Shown one piece after another: positions 1-12,072 of a stretch of 64,000 bases of DNA. This DNA is from Siphonodentalium dalli. Lineage: Eukaryota > Mollusca > Scaphopoda > Gadilida > Siphonodentaliidae. The stretch lies in the NCBI GenBank assembly GCA_032622095.1, contig CP136064.1, positions 111,588,004 through 111,652,003 on the forward strand. Direction: 5' to 3'. The position numbers and the translations under genes are program-made. Every line of letters begins with the position of its first letter. Within the stretch, counting starts at the first letter, position 1. Below the pieces are notes generated by a model. It saw nothing but the letters and a program-made list of their open reading frames with translations. It made no database searches and was not told the origin of the DNA.

Positions 1-1640
1 GTTTTCAAAACACCACAACTCAGCTCCGTATGTCATAATTGGTATGATCGATTTTTCATAGATCTCCGAGATGCTTTGTACAGTGAATTTATGACAAGGC
101 GCGTAATGCGTACATCGCCGTTTTTGCGGATTGGAATCTCAAACTCCTTTCCATAGCAAAATAGCCTCGTTTGTGAAATGTAGTTCCCAGATACTTAAAG
201 TGGTCTATACTGTTCAATAATTTGGTCGTTGAATGCGAACTCTTTTAGTGGGTTCTTTGTTTTCGGCTTACGACCAAAGATGACAACTTTGGTTTTAGAA
301 ATGTTCACATTCAGTTTCCAACGTATATGCAATATGCAGAGAAATTATCTAAGGCGCTTTGTAGTCCTGCGTGTGTGTTGGCCAGTAACACAGTATCATA
401 GGCATATATGAGTAAATATAGCTTTAACTTGATACCAGTTTCCACTCCACTAAGCTTATCTAACGCTATCCCACTGCAACAATTAGACCACAAATAATTG
501 TCTAAATCATTGACGTAAGCGGCGTATACAGCAGATGGGATATATTGTCACCATGTTTTAAGCCAATGTGGCTAGAGAAGAAACCTGAGTCTTCACCGTT
601 CGCGCGAACGCACAGTTTGAGGTGTTTATAGATGGACTGGATAACATTTAAAGTCTTCATTGATACCATATGCAATAAGTTTCCCCCAGAGCCCGACTCT
701 CCACACAGAATCAAAAGCCTTTGAAAAGTCTATGAAGGCACAATATAAGTTTTGTTTGCTTGCTTGCATAAAGTGAGAAGATATGGTCGATTGTAGATTA
801 ACCTTTCCTGAACCCAGCCTGTGCTTCTACCTGCAGGCAATTGGTCTCGAGAAAACATTTTAATCGATTGTTAATTATGCTGGTGAACAGCTTAGAGAAA
901 GAACTCAATAAGGTTATTTTTCGGTAATTGTTTGGGTCCATGCTATCTCCCTTCCGTTTAAATATAGGTCTAATAACACCAACCCTCCACTCGTGCGGAA
1001 CGATGCCCGTAGAAAGGATCAGGTTAAAATACCGTAGCAGCATGTGGTTCATTATACTAAATGATGATTTTGTCAAATCATTAGTGATTGAGTCATATCC
1101 AGCAGATGCCCCCGATTTAAGGTTTCTCACTGCGCGCTCTAGTTCATCAATTGTGATTAACGCATGTACTGTCTACATTCTGAGAGGGGGCACAGTATAT
1201 CAGCCATGATATTGCGCTCATCGGTGTCTTTACAGTTTTCAAACTGGGTGGGTGACACGTCCTCTCGTTCAAAATGGTTTTGGAATTCCGCGCAATCAGG
1301 GGATGTTTTTTCGGGCCAATGGTTATCAAGTGTCCAAATTAGTTTCCAAAATTCTTTACTTGAATTTGCACGCAAACCATGTATATGTTTACTCAGCTTG
1401 GTATTATGGCGTATTCTACTGGTATGTAATACATGTTTATAGTTTTGCCTACTATTTATCAGAAGAATTCGATTCTCTGAATTTGGTTGGCGTTTGTATG
1501 TGCGACGTGCTTTGCGGTATTTGGTCCGTGCTGATTTACAGTCATTAGCGAACCAATGTTGTGACGTTTTTCTTGGCGGGGGGCTTGCGGCTTCTGTGAG
1601 CAATGTCGCGTGGCGGCGTCTGAGTTTGCTTTTCAAGTGG
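1..1640 (-). pseudogene. LINE reverse transcriptase domain remnant
   Basis: The linker (1636-1157) is basic, with W-F-A-N-D-C-K-S-A-R-T-K-Y. Block 1130-798 holds the fingers and palm: S-A-G-Y-D-S-I, N-N-Y-R-K-I-T-L-L-S, K-L-F-T-S-I-I-N-N-R-L and Q-A-G-F-R-K-G. Block 714-502 has I-G-L-K-H-G-D-N-I-S, the counterpart of the usual G-V-R-Q-G-D-N-L-S-P motif. Block 493-311 carries the catalytic box as Y-A-Y-D (about 406-395) instead of Y-A-D-D, so one catalytic aspartate is lost. The blocks lie in different frames, which adds further evidence of decay. Confidence 0.9.
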
Positions 1641-1659
1641 TTGAGTGAGGAGATTATTG

Positions 1660-2600
1660 ATTGAATCAGTTATTGAGTCCAGGTCACCTTGGGGCACTGT
1701 GGAGAAAAAAACATTTGATTGAGTTCATTTTGCTGTGCGTTCAAAGCGACCCTGTCGATGTGGTTAATAAACTGTTCGGATAAATTCTTGTCCCACGTTT
1801 TCGCGGCTCGTTCCGATTGGTCCGTTTTTACTACTTTGTTTATGTTTGCGTGCATTCGATTTACGCGGTTGCGGTTTACTATATCAGTCATATTTAGACC
1901 GATGTGAACTATGACCCCCGAGCGCGTATCTGCTAATAAATCATTAAATTGATCGATGATTACCCGCTCGACACATTTTGTGAATGGGGGCGAGCAGATT
2001 GCGTAGTCTACAACACTGATTCCCTTACGTGTAACTGATGCGGATTCGGGGCCCATACGACCGTTGAGTATTATTAACGCACAGTCTCATCACAAATATG
2101 CATGAGTTTTCCTCCGTGGTTGTTATTACATTGATCATCAATTGCTTTGGTTTCCGAAATGTTTGTGATATGGTGGTTGGCAATTAATTTGCGTATTTTA
2201 TCTGTGTCACATAGGATACCGGTTATTCAGTTAAAATCGCATAAGATCACCAAGTGATCATAATTTATATATTTGTCAAGGATAGAGATGTGAATGTTAT
2301 GCAATTCACATCCTTTGAATTCTCGGGTGGTATATAAGTGTTCCCGGGTGCACATGTTTTTTTCCAGTTGCATCGGTGTATATACACCATAGAACGACGT
2401 CGCTAAATATAATTGTCGTTAATCATAGAAAAACTATTCTTAAGGCTGTCCCTGACAGCAATTCAAAGACCTCCCGATTTGGTCCGTGATCTTACCGAAA
2501 TGTGCCGACGTATCTGAATATATTCTGGCTAAATTCAATAATTATTAAGCAAAGCCATTCATATTATTTAGCTTCGTGGCTGCATGTTTTGTAAAGTTCA
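1660..2600 (-). pseudogene. LINE endonuclease domain remnant
   Basis: This is the N-terminal exonuclease-endonuclease-phosphatase domain, which in live LINEs nicks the target DNA. Around 2251-2228 the frame reads V-I-L-C-D-F-N followed by a stop, corresponding to the catalytic GDFN motif with the glycine lost. Further on come N-N-N-H-G-G-K-L near 2130-2105 and, after a one-base frameshift, I-L-N-G-R-M-G-P near 2075-2045. The block 2056-1670 contains S-V-V-D-Y-A-I, matching the S-x-x-D-Y/H motif at the domain's C-terminal end. A glycine-rich R-S-G-G-L stretch is readable near 2490-2470. Stops and frameshifts rule out activity. Confidence 0.85.
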
Positions 2601-2699
2601 AGTAAAAGACGAATCGTCAATTCCGTGCTGTTTAAATATGCGTGGAGCCCAAATCTATACATATATTAATAATATGATCATACGTAAACGTAACCATAG

Positions 2700-3760
2700 T
2701 ATAGTGTTATTATTGTAACTATATTATATACCGGGTATGGGTTCTATATTCTGGTCGTTGCAAACCATAATGTGCTATGCACATCGAACCATGTATTACA
2801 CTATATACACATATATATGCAATATTTACAACACCGTGTGATAAGATCGAACACCAATGCTATCAGGTATCACACACAGTACACGCAGTTCAAACTGCTC
2901 ACATATTCATTATAAAATAGCACATGCATGTTCAAAACATCGAACACCCAGTTCCTGTGTGCAAGTCGATGTCGTATATAGTTTCAATAATAATGGAGTG
3001 GTGACATATATTTATTCAAAACTATAACATATATGTGTGACCAACATCAAATAGTGTTTTGACTTTGTTCAAATGTACAACACTATGTATTGGATAATAT
3101 AGAATACATTGAGCATGTAAAGTCTGTAGATTGTCATATTTGTTCAAACACTGCATAAATTGTTATGCAGATATAAATTGTCGACACACCATTGTATTCA
3201 ATTTTTGCATATATATATGACCACATTGCATAAATATATGACAGTGCGTAAACGGTTATACACATATGTGTATGCAAAATTTACAACACTGTGTGATAAG
3301 ATTGAACACAAATGTACATTGGTAGTGTAAACTGCACCTTTGTGTTGTAAAGGTAGCACATTGGTATTGTAAAATACCACATGTATGTTTAAAACATCGA
3401 ACATATGTTGTGCCCGTAAACAAGTCGATGTCATGTATATGTTCAATAAAACGAGAGTAGTGGCATATATTTGTTCAATAATACAACATATATATGTCAC
3501 ATACATCAAATAGTGTGCTGACATTAATTTATTTGTTCAAAAATATAACACGATGTATTGGATAATATAGAACACAGTAGGTATGTAAAGTGTGTAGATT
3601 GTCATATTTGTTCAAAAACTACATAAATTGTTATGCAGATATAAATTGTCGGCACACTATTGTCTTAAATTTTTGCATATATATGTGACCGCATTGCATC
3701 AATATATGACAGTGCGTAAACGGTTGTCATATATATTTGTTGTATATTCCGGTCGCTATC
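2700..3760. repeat. 460 bp repeat, two tandem copies
   Basis: Two diverged copies lie head to tail. The landmark GTGTGATAAGAT occurs near 2836 and 3291, and TGGATAATATAGAA near 3091 and 3559, giving a spacing of 455-468 bp. The sequence is AT-rich, with many ATATATG words and no convincing reading frame. In reverse orientation it is related to the 295 bp TIR elements at 40404, 41984 and 43238, sharing for example the stretch around CATATACATGACAT and TATTGAACAAATATATGCC. A partial third copy follows the adjacent 150 bp array. Confidence 0.85.
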
Positions 3761-3798
3761 GCCGAGAAAATTGGTCGAAATTGTCGGACTAAATGAAA

Positions 3799-4985
3799 GG
3801 GACGTATTGATGTTTCATGGTGACAGGGGTGGTTGCGTAGAGGGGTGGCGGACAAAAATATCCTTTGTCGAAAACCGGCAGTCAAATAGGGAGTGTTTCG
3901 TGGAGGGGGGCTATATAGCCCCGAACCAAATTAAAGTATTTTCGGGTATACAGGGACGTATTGATGTTGCATTGTGACAGGGGTGGTTGTGTACAGGGGC
4001 GGCGGACAAAAATATCCTTTATCGAAAACCGACAGTCAAATAGGGAGTGTTTCGGGAAAGGGGACTAGCCCCTGACCAAATTAAAGTATTTTCGGGTCAA
4101 CAGGGACGTATTGGTGTTGCATTGTGACAGGGGTGGTTGTGTACAGGGGCGGCGGACAAAAATATCCTTTATCGAAAACCGACAGTCAAATAGGGAGTGT
4201 TTCGGGAAAGGGGACTAGCCCCTGACCAAATTAAAGTATTTTCGGGTCAACAGGGACGTATTTGTGTTGCATTGTGACAGGGGTGGTTGTGTACAGGGCC
4301 GGCGGACAAAAATATCCTTTATCGAAAACCGACAGTCAAATAGGGAGTGTTTCGGGAAAGGGGACTAGCCCCTGACCAAATTAAAGTATTTTCGGGTCAA
4401 CAGGGACGTATTTGTGTTGCATTGTGACAGGGGTGGTTGTGTACAGGGCCGGCGGACAAAAATATCCTTTGTCGAAAACCGGCAGTCAAATAGGGATTGT
4501 TTCGGGAAAGGGGACTACCCCCTGACCAAATTAAAGTATTTTCGGGTCAACAGGGACGTATTGATGTTGCATTGTGACAGGGGCGGTTGTGTACAGGGGC
4601 GACGGACAAAACTATCCTTGATAGAAAACCGGTAGTCAAATAGTGAGTGTTTCGGGGAAAGGGGCTAGCCCCGGACCAAATTAAAGTATGTTCGGGTCAA
4701 CATGAACACATTGATGTTGCATTGTGACAGGGCTGGTTGCGTACGGGGACGGCGGACAAAGTTATCCTTTATCGAATACCGCCAGTCAAATAGGTTATAG
4801 GGAGTGTTTCGGGGAAGGGGGCTTGCCCCGGACTAAATTAACAGTTCAATAGGGCCGTATTGATTTTGAATTGCGACATGGGTGGTTGCGTAGAGGGGCA
4901 GCGGACAAAATTATACTTTATCGATCACCGGCAGTCTTGTAGTGAGTGTTTCGGGGAAGGGGGCCAGACCCGGCATGATCGAGAG
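3799..4985 (+). repeat. 150 bp tandem array, eight units
   Basis: Units begin with GGGACGTATTGATGTTGC at 3799, 3953, 4103, 4253, 4403 and 4553. Diverged units follow at 4703 and 4852, and the last is truncated near 4985. The four central units are almost identical, whereas the outer ones diverge, the pattern expected of homogenisation by unequal exchange. Because 150 is divisible by three, short frames such as 4414-4635 recur with a 50-residue period, but an in-frame TAG in other units argues against coding. The array lies between copies of the 460 bp family. Confidence 0.95.
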
Positions 4986-5390
4986 GGTGGATAGATAGGA
5001 TGCTTCACTCCTCGAAAATCGCAGTAGAAAATATATATACATGTATCACCAAGAAGGCTTCAGACAGAGTAATGAATCTGACATATTATTTAAAGTTACT
5101 CACTGACGTCACCGGTGTCACGGCCACGTCGTGGGGGAGGGGGACTAAAAATAATGACTACACCTCAACGATTTAGTGGGTAGTATGTAACACATTGAGC
5201 ATGTTAAGCCTGTAGTGCGCATATTCGTTTAAATGTTGCATACATTGGTATACAGATATATATTGTCGGCACACCATTGAGTTTTATTTGCGCACATGTA
5301 GATGACCACATTGCATACATTGTATGATTGCGTTGCTAAACGGTTGTCACATATATATCGGTTGTATAACACCCCGGCCAAGTGGTCCTG
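4986..5390. repeat. Partial third copy of the 460 bp family, with unique lead-in
   Basis: From about 5180 to 5370 the sequence matches the second half of the 460 bp unit: TGTCGGCACACCATTG, TGACCACATTGCATA and CTAAACGGTTGTCA. With the copies at 2700-3760, this places the 150 bp array inside one flanking family, as if it were the core of a single element. From 4986 to 5180 I see only unassigned sequence. Confidence 0.7.
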
Positions 5391-6640
5391 CTAATGTGAT
5401 ATGTTGTTGGTGGGTTTTGCTGAATTGCTATCCTATTGGTAGTATATGGCCGCACTGGGGCAGCGTACTAAAAAATCTCCTTTAGCGAAAATTTGTAGCA
5501 GACAATAAACGGGTTTTACATGAAGGCCTACCATCTAGAAGGCAGAGGAAATAGTTTATAGGTAATCTGACAGGTGCTTGAACGTGGCTCACTTTGGTCA
5601 CCAGTATCACGACCAGGGTCGGGTTGGGGGGGGGGGGGTGCGGTAGAAACTGAAAATAATGATTACTTGGCCGATTCTTATATTTTAAATAAGGCATCTC
5701 AATGATTTATAATTAGTGAATTCATGAATACAATGTCATTTACTACGCTATGATGTATATACACAGACAGAAACAGTTGGACATGCAAGGGAGAGGGGTG
5801 GTCCACTGAAATTAATAAAAAAAGGTCCTTGTTTTGACGCAAATTTCCACCAGTCGTTTCGGAATTTCATGATATTCTATGTTAACAATATATATTGGTA
5901 TATTTCAAATTTGTCAACGAGGCGCCGTTCTGGGTCAACAAATTGGCGATGTGGTATGTCGCAAATTTCATCCCAATCTTAGATATGTCAGAGAAATTGA
6001 CGCACAGACTCAGTTCATGAGTGTTCATAGCTTCAAATGTGATTGTTTCAGTGAGCGTGAATAAGTTCTCATTTTTATCAAAATGGTTATGCGTCGATCG
6101 GAATAGCACTTTGGGATGCTCCTCAACTCATATCAAGCTTGGAAATCGATCCCAAATTTCGAACATGTTATGGTTCTAATCCGATGCATGACAACCTCAT
6201 CTATACATAGCCCATGCAGACGACGATCACATATATCCAGAATCTACCCACCTCGGCTATAGGGGGTGGGGGGGGGGGGGCTAAATGTGTTAATAAAGTT
6301 GTCTAGTTGCATGGTGTCATCATATGGGTCATAGATATGATATACACTATGTAGAGGAGATGTGCATCATAATTGATGAGCAATAATTCTGTAAAAATAG
6401 AGGATCTACAACTGGTCCCCAGTTTATAGCCGAATTACCAAAAAGACCAGTATATTAGGTCTGACCTGATATACTGGAGGCGTTTTGTAAAATCCGCTAT
6501 AAGCACGAGAGGTTGTATGCAGTCTCACTCCCCAACCTTTGTCAAAATATTCAACAGAGAAGAATTTCACACCTGACACAACATTAGTTGGAAATTTCAC
6601 ATCAACAATAGGTTGAAAATGTTCTTGTAGTTTGATTTCA
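5391..6640. other. Unassigned stretch with G runs
   Basis: No gene, exon or clear repeat is supported here. Long G runs lie near 5626-5638 and 6258-6280. Short open frames on both strands are no longer than expected by chance in AT-rich DNA. Confidence 0.5.
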
Positions 6641-7180
6641 AACAATTTATTGAGTGAAATTTATTGTTGTTCAACCAATATTCGCATATTTTCCTTCTTT
6701 TTGTCCAAATTTTGGACTGAAATGGGCATCAACATTTCCAACCTTATAGGCGGTGCCATGTTGGAAAGTTTGTGTCCTGGTCCCTCCCTCGTGGCCAGTA
6801 AAAACTGATATTAATTTTAAGAATACAATATTGTCCTACATTTGGTAAAAATTGTCATTAGTCAGAACTTTTCCAACCTATGTAGGGTGTCGGGTTTAAA
6901 ATTTCCAAACACTAGGAATGCTTGAGGCTAGTCTAGATGCTAAGATTTCGCGATTTTCGTGTCCAGATAAAACACTGCTTATTTGTATAATGAAAACAAT
7001 AGTTTAATACATTTGGTCAAAATTGAAATGAAATGGTCATCAGTTGACAATACCGGGGAGTATGAGGTTTGAAATTTCGCTTGAGGTCAGTATTGATGCT
7101 AGGATTTCGCGATTTTCTTGCTTAGTTTAGTTCTCTCAGACCGGGCCGACTATGGGTGTTATGATTTATGCAATTTTCAT
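6640..7180. repeat. Degenerate tandem repeat, period about 170 bp
   Basis: The phrase CATTTGGT(A/C)AAAATTG recurs near 6838 and 7010, and GATGCTA(A/G)GATTTCGCGATTTTC recurs near 6938 and 7098. A weaker first unit is visible from about 6690. The units are old and diverged, with no coding content. Confidence 0.55.
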
Positions 7181-8258
7181 GTTAAGATATATGAATATCT
7201 CATACTGGGTATATGCATAGGCTATGAGGCCTGAGCACTTATGTGTATAACCGTACTACAACGGGTGCAAGTGGAATTATTCAAAACCTTATGATTCACG
7301 GGGGTGCATTTGAAATTTCGCAAGGTGGACACCCTCCCCAACGGACATCATCTAGCCACGTCCCCGAGCTTGCAGTGCGACTTCAATACCGCACGGCCAC
7401 CACAAAGCTACCCAAAACATATGAAGCTCAATTCGCCGCTGTATTCCGACGTCACATGCACTTGGGAGTTAGGACAATATCATTATGGCCATATTAATGT
7501 TGCTGTGTTAGAGGTACAAGTTATATGCCTGGGTTCGAATCCCACCCATTCAAACAAAATACACATTATACATCGGCGCCTTATGTGTTATGTTATAATT
7601 ATATGGTAGCTGGCATGTACACAGGGTAACGCTCGACATGTCTTGGAGACAAATACATATAATATGCAGCCGTAGGCGTGCCAACGCATATATCATACAC
7701 CTAACACAGCTACCTTAAAATCAGTCACCTATATATAGGCTATATATATGTGTTCATGCGACATCGAAATACATCGGTCACTTTTATGGGAATGATCGAA
7801 TGCTGACCATCTCACCTAAAATCCCCAAATGGCTGTGATCAAATATCACCACTGGGACAGTAAACTGGTTTATCATATATAAATTAAAATATATGTTCCG
7901 AACTCCACAAATAGTTGTCAATTGAAAGTAGTAGATAAATGTGAATACCATTATGTCCCTTTTTGTAGTATTAAAAGCTGACAAAAATATTTGGAATGAT
8001 ATCTCACATACAAAATCTAAGACATATACCATTTTTTGTTGGGTTACAAATGATTTTGATTTGAGAGTTCGGTTTCTTATAAGGCCAGAAGGAATTGTAA
8101 CCAATAAAAAATTAAAATTAAAATGTAAGATTCCTTTATATTCTGCATCAGTCCAGTTTGCTGGGGTTTTCAAATGCAATTGTTTTCACTGATGGGTCAG
8201 CAAGAGTTTCACATATAATGCCAATCAAATTTGTGGGATCTTGGCATACCACGACATA
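7181..8258. other. Unassigned stretch left of the hAT-like element
   Basis: I see no supported gene. A tRNA B-box-like word (GGTTCGAATCC) occurs at about 7533, but no full tRNA fold fits. A 131-codon minus-strand frame (8179-7784) overlaps a plus-strand frame and has no recognisable domain; a frame of this length is expected about once by chance in this window. Confidence 0.4.
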
Positions 8259-8340
8259 CTTCCTAGTAGTGATGCGGACCGGACCGGACCGGATCACCCA
8301 AGGTGGTCCAATCAAGTACACATGCCTGGACCGGTCCAAA

Positions 8341-8745
8341 ATTTTTGCAAAGGTAAAATGGCGGCCTAAACTCGAACATTTGAAGTTTTTGCCTAATATC
8401 TTAAAGATCAATTCCTGTTGTTTTGATAATGGTTCAGACTGGCGACTTTGATTAGGCTTATTCATGTTAATTCAGCATTGGAGCAATGAAAGATACCATA
8501 AATGGGGTCCCAGACTCATCTACACCCTCAAAAATTCGATTTTACAGAACGCGGTATAAAATTCCACAAAACTCGCCATTGTGATTACAGTCATATATTA
8601 ACAAGAAATGGACAGAACTGTACAATGTAAGTTGGGCATACCAATATCTATAAATACTCCAATTCAATGAAACCATAATTGGCGCTTTGTCTCAAAATGG
8701 CTGCCAAAATGGCGGTCAAAATATGGAAAATGGCGGATATTGGTC
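8341..8745 (+). repeat. Left inverted arm of the hAT-like element
   Basis: This arm pairs with about 12072-11620. Shared phrases include AAATGGGGTCCCAGACTCAT, GAATTGGAGTATTTATAGAT in reverse, and GGCGCTTTGTCT. Identity is high but interrupted by small indels, so the arms are older than a fresh foldback. Words of the type AAAATGGCGGCC and AAAATGGCTGCC recur within it. Confidence 0.85.
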
Positions 8746-10476
8746 ACAGTGTCATTCAATCCATTATAAGTAGTGGCTGATGAATAAAATTGACAAAATA
8801 AATACGAATGTATACCTCTTTATGATGCCATTATGCTAGCTCTATGTAAAGACTTAAAATCAGTACCAAAAATGCTGCCAAAATGGCCACCCGACGTGAA
8901 AAATACTGTTTTCTATCACTTCTGTTTATCACTTGTTGCTGTCTGAACTGGGAAACAATGGGTATATTCTTCCAATGATCGTGTCAACTGATCATTACAG
9001 CAATGACATGTCTAATCGATTAGATAATAGTTTACTCCGGGCCTTCACTAATAAGTTATAACGAATGTGGTATGAAATTTAACCAAAATCGACTTTGGGG
9101 TTTTGGTCACATTTGATATTGAGGGATGAGCAGATCTTGTCTACAAAATAATTGATCGTTTCTTTTATTTGTGAACATTCCATCTCAAATAGACAAAAAT
9201 AAACAATAACTTTTATCTAATATGGCTTCCAAAACGAAAATGGTAGACTCTGCCAGCTTATCATATAATGGACTGAAGTTGTGAGTGGTGGATGCAGTTG
9301 ATAGTTGGCTAATATACATGTATGTGGCTCATATACATACAAACTATTCATTTTCAATCTTTTGGTGGCTTCCCGCGGGTTGACAAAATCTCGACGCATC
9401 AGTGCTATAATGTCGTAACTCCATTATGGCGGGAACGGAGTATTTGATACCATTGAAAAAATCCAATCCGATGGGCCAAACTGTCTTTGCATTTGGATGA
9501 CAAATATTCGCACAAACCAGTGAAGCAAATGTCGTATCTCCAGCGATCTTTACAATTATTCGTGCTATGAGGTCGTATGTCCAACAGCAGCCAATCGGAC
9601 GCTTCAGGTTGTCCACGTGACATCTGTTTTGTGTTTGTGAATTCTAAAATGTGTGCTATATGGTAGTATCTCCATGCTAGTCACGTGATCATTTGGTGAT
9701 TTAAATTTTGTGATTGTTCCACACATTTCTGTATGGTGATGCACATGGGTGAATTGTGATAGTGTAGAATAGGCACTCTTTAGTTCATAGACACATGCGA
9801 TTGCCACCATATTTAGCTTAATCTGCATTTATTAGCACAAATTCATTACAGCACGGAAACGAATCGTCGCTGGCATACGCAAAATGTCATAACTCCAAAC
9901 AAGCTATTTCTTTTTAAAAGAAAACGAGGGAGTAAACAGAAAACAATATGTGGTTCGATGAACAGCTAATGTCAGTTTCCATTGGGATAAATACAACAAT
10001 ACGCCATGCTTTGTCAACATTAGGAGAAATGTTGTCTAAAACTTCAACCTTCAATTTCTCGGAAAGTTGAAAATGTGGGTTACATTATAGCACTGATGCG
10101 ACGAAATATTAACTATTCGGGCTCGGCCATCATTTTCCAGTTTCAAGCTGGGACTAAATGTAGCCCGTGGATTCCCCATTTCGACATGTAAGAAAGTAGT
10201 TTTACTCTGATCTCTTCCCAGATATCAACTCGCCGGTAAATGTTGATCTCTTATGCTCTAGAAAATACGTGTACCAAATACATATCTGTATAAAGAAACT
10301 ATCCCCATACATTGTTTACACATCGACTCCGTAAGTATGTGGAGGTTTTCTTGGACAAGCGGGATTTTCAAACCTCGAAACCGTCCGTACCAACAATAAA
10401 AGTTAATAGGAAATGACGTTGGATGATGTAGGTCTAGAGTACGTCGTCCGCATGAAATAGTTTTCGTGTAATTAAT

Positions 10477-11004
10477 TTGCACATATTTCGTGCTCTGATT
10501 AGCATGGATGAACGCCTTATGTGGCAGTTTGATTGTCTAGCATCCGGAAAATATCATGTTCATTGTTCACATTTCTTAGACAAACATGTTGTTAATCACC
10601 ATGTTCATGTTGCATTTATATCCAATGACAACCTTGAAATACCAGTTCATCAAGCTAAATGGTTGATACCTTTACACATACGGGTCAGATCCAGCCGTGG
10701 CGCACATTGTGTCCACATATCATTGATGAAATTCACTAAATGTGTAGAAGATATCGGTGCGTCTATCCACATGTATATACCCCACAGTCGCATGACACGG
10801 AAATGTCACATGGAGTGTGAAGGGTATACAATGTATATATACGTGCGAATTTTCATTTTTCCTCTTGATATTGAAGAAAATAATTTTACTTTGAAACTCC
10901 CCAGCTCCGATAACCAACTTGCCCACCAATTAAGTAAACCCCAGATTATTCGCTTTTCCCTCCTGTCCTTTACACTTTCGCCATCACTGGAAAACCCATT
11001 ATAG
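10477..11004 (+). CDS. Unidentified 175-codon open frame inside the hAT-like element
   Basis: This is the longest open frame of the window, lying in the unique centre of the 4.7 kb element. The predicted protein is histidine-rich near its start (H-V-V-N-H-H-V-H-V) and shows no domain, signal peptide or transmembrane pattern that I recognise, and no hAT transposase signature. A methionine at codon 10 (M-D-E-R-L-M-W) could equally be the start. By a rough stop-codon estimate, a frame this long is unusual but not impossible by chance in DNA of this composition. It could be a captured fragment, part of an old transposase, or noise; I lean to noise. Confidence 0.15.
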   Translation: MHIFRALISMDERLMWQFDCLASGKYHVHCSHFLDKHVVNHHVHVAFISNDNLEIPVHQAKWLIPLHIRVRSSRGAHCVHISLMKFTKCVEDIGASIHMYIPHSRMTRKCHMECEGYTMYIYVRIFIFPLDIEENNFTLKLPSSDNQLAHQLSKPQIIRFSLLSFTLSPSLENPL

Positions 11005-11619
11005 CCTGATGCTTCCGGACTAGACCACCGATGCCCATATATTTGATGTTCCGAATAGTCGTTATAAGTAGAAATATTGACACTGTGTTTTCAAATAATC
11101 CAGATTCGTAGCAATTTAATTTCTTTTTAATTAATTTCCAGATAGTCCCTCGTAATAAGTGGACATCGTGTTGGATCCTGTAGTATATACTGCTTAGTTG
11201 GAACATTACGGGCTGAACTGATTGTGGTAGTAGATTATTGGCAACATGTTTAATAGGTCTGTCATCGTTAGCTCACAACCGAAGTGTTGTTTCGGCTTTC
11301 CTCTGAGCAGAACTTAAATTTCGACAATTTTCGGTGGCCATTTTGGTAGCCATCTTAGCAATTTGAATCGTGATTGGCTACTCACACCCACAAAAAACAT
11401 TGATTTCAATCAATGATGTGTATTGGTGCCGAATTGGCGTTTTGTCGAATGGGTTTTCGTGATTAACTACATATTTGCCATTTTCATTATTATTGGCGAC
11501 CATGTTGGACGCCATCTTGAATTCTGATTTTGGATATGTTATACACGAGATTATCCAGCGTCGAATGACAACAAAACCACTTCTTTACCAATTCCTTATG
11601 GGTCTAACCCTCTGACGAC

Positions 11620-12072
11620 CATTCTAAATATCTGCCATTTTCCATATGACCGTCATTTTAAGACAAAGCGCCAATTTGGCTTTCATTGAATTGGAGTATT
11701 TATAGATAATGGTATGCCCAACTTACATTGTACAGTTCTGTCCATTTCTTGTTGATACATGACTGGAATCCCAATGGCGATTTTTGTGGAATTTTATACC
11801 GTGTTCTGTAAAATCAAATTTTTGAGGGTGTATATGAGTCTGGGACCCCATTTATGGTATCTTTCATTGCTCCAATGCTGAATTAACACGAATATGACTG
11901 ATCAATGTCGCCAGTCTGAACCATTATCAAACAACAGGAATTGATATTTAAGATATTAGGCAAAAACTTCAATTTTTTGAGTTTAGACCGCCGTTTTGGT
12001 AGCCATCTGGGGCGAGGGGTTCCATTTTTTCTATAGATATGTGGCATAATACTTTACCTTCGCAAAAATGTT
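11620..12072 (-). repeat. Right inverted arm of the hAT-like element
   Basis: This is the reverse complement of the left arm. It contains an insertion of about 60 bp after GTAGCCATCTGG (about 12000) that the left arm lacks. Around it lies a degenerate internal duplication: 11497-11600 and 12149-12290 share GTTGGACGCCATCTTG and CTTCTTTACCAATT, showing that this side grew by repeat duplication. Confidence 0.8.

Larger units (their letters stand above)
1..2650 (-). mobile_element. Decayed non-LTR retrotransposon (LINE), cut at window start
   Basis: Read on the minus strand, this stretch encodes in order an apurinic-type endonuclease, a linker and a reverse transcriptase, the layout of an ORF2 LINE. 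The element begins near 2650 and runs off the window at base 1, so its 3' end is missing. Reading frames change several times and stop codons interrupt conserved motifs, so it is a dead copy. The best-preserved blocks are at 2056-1670, 1636-1157, 1130-798, 714-502 and 493-311. At the very edge (about 55-10) the thumb-region motif P-I-M-T-Y-G-A-E-L-W is readable. The clade was not assigned; CR1/L2-like or RTE-X-like are both possible. Confidence 0.92.

Noticed and set aside
4414-4635. Plus-strand frame with a 50-residue repeat (C-D-R-G-G-C-V-Q-G-R-R-T-K)
   Set aside because: It follows from a 150 bp unit being a multiple of three. Other units of the same array have an in-frame TAG, so it is not coding.
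7500-7560. Possible tRNA gene or tRNA-derived SINE
   Set aside because: GGTTCGAATCC looks like a B box, but no matching A box at the right distance, acceptor stem or anticodon stem can be built.
7784-8179. 131-codon minus-strand frame
   Set aside because: A frame this long is expected about once by chance here. It has no domain and overlaps an open frame on the other strand.
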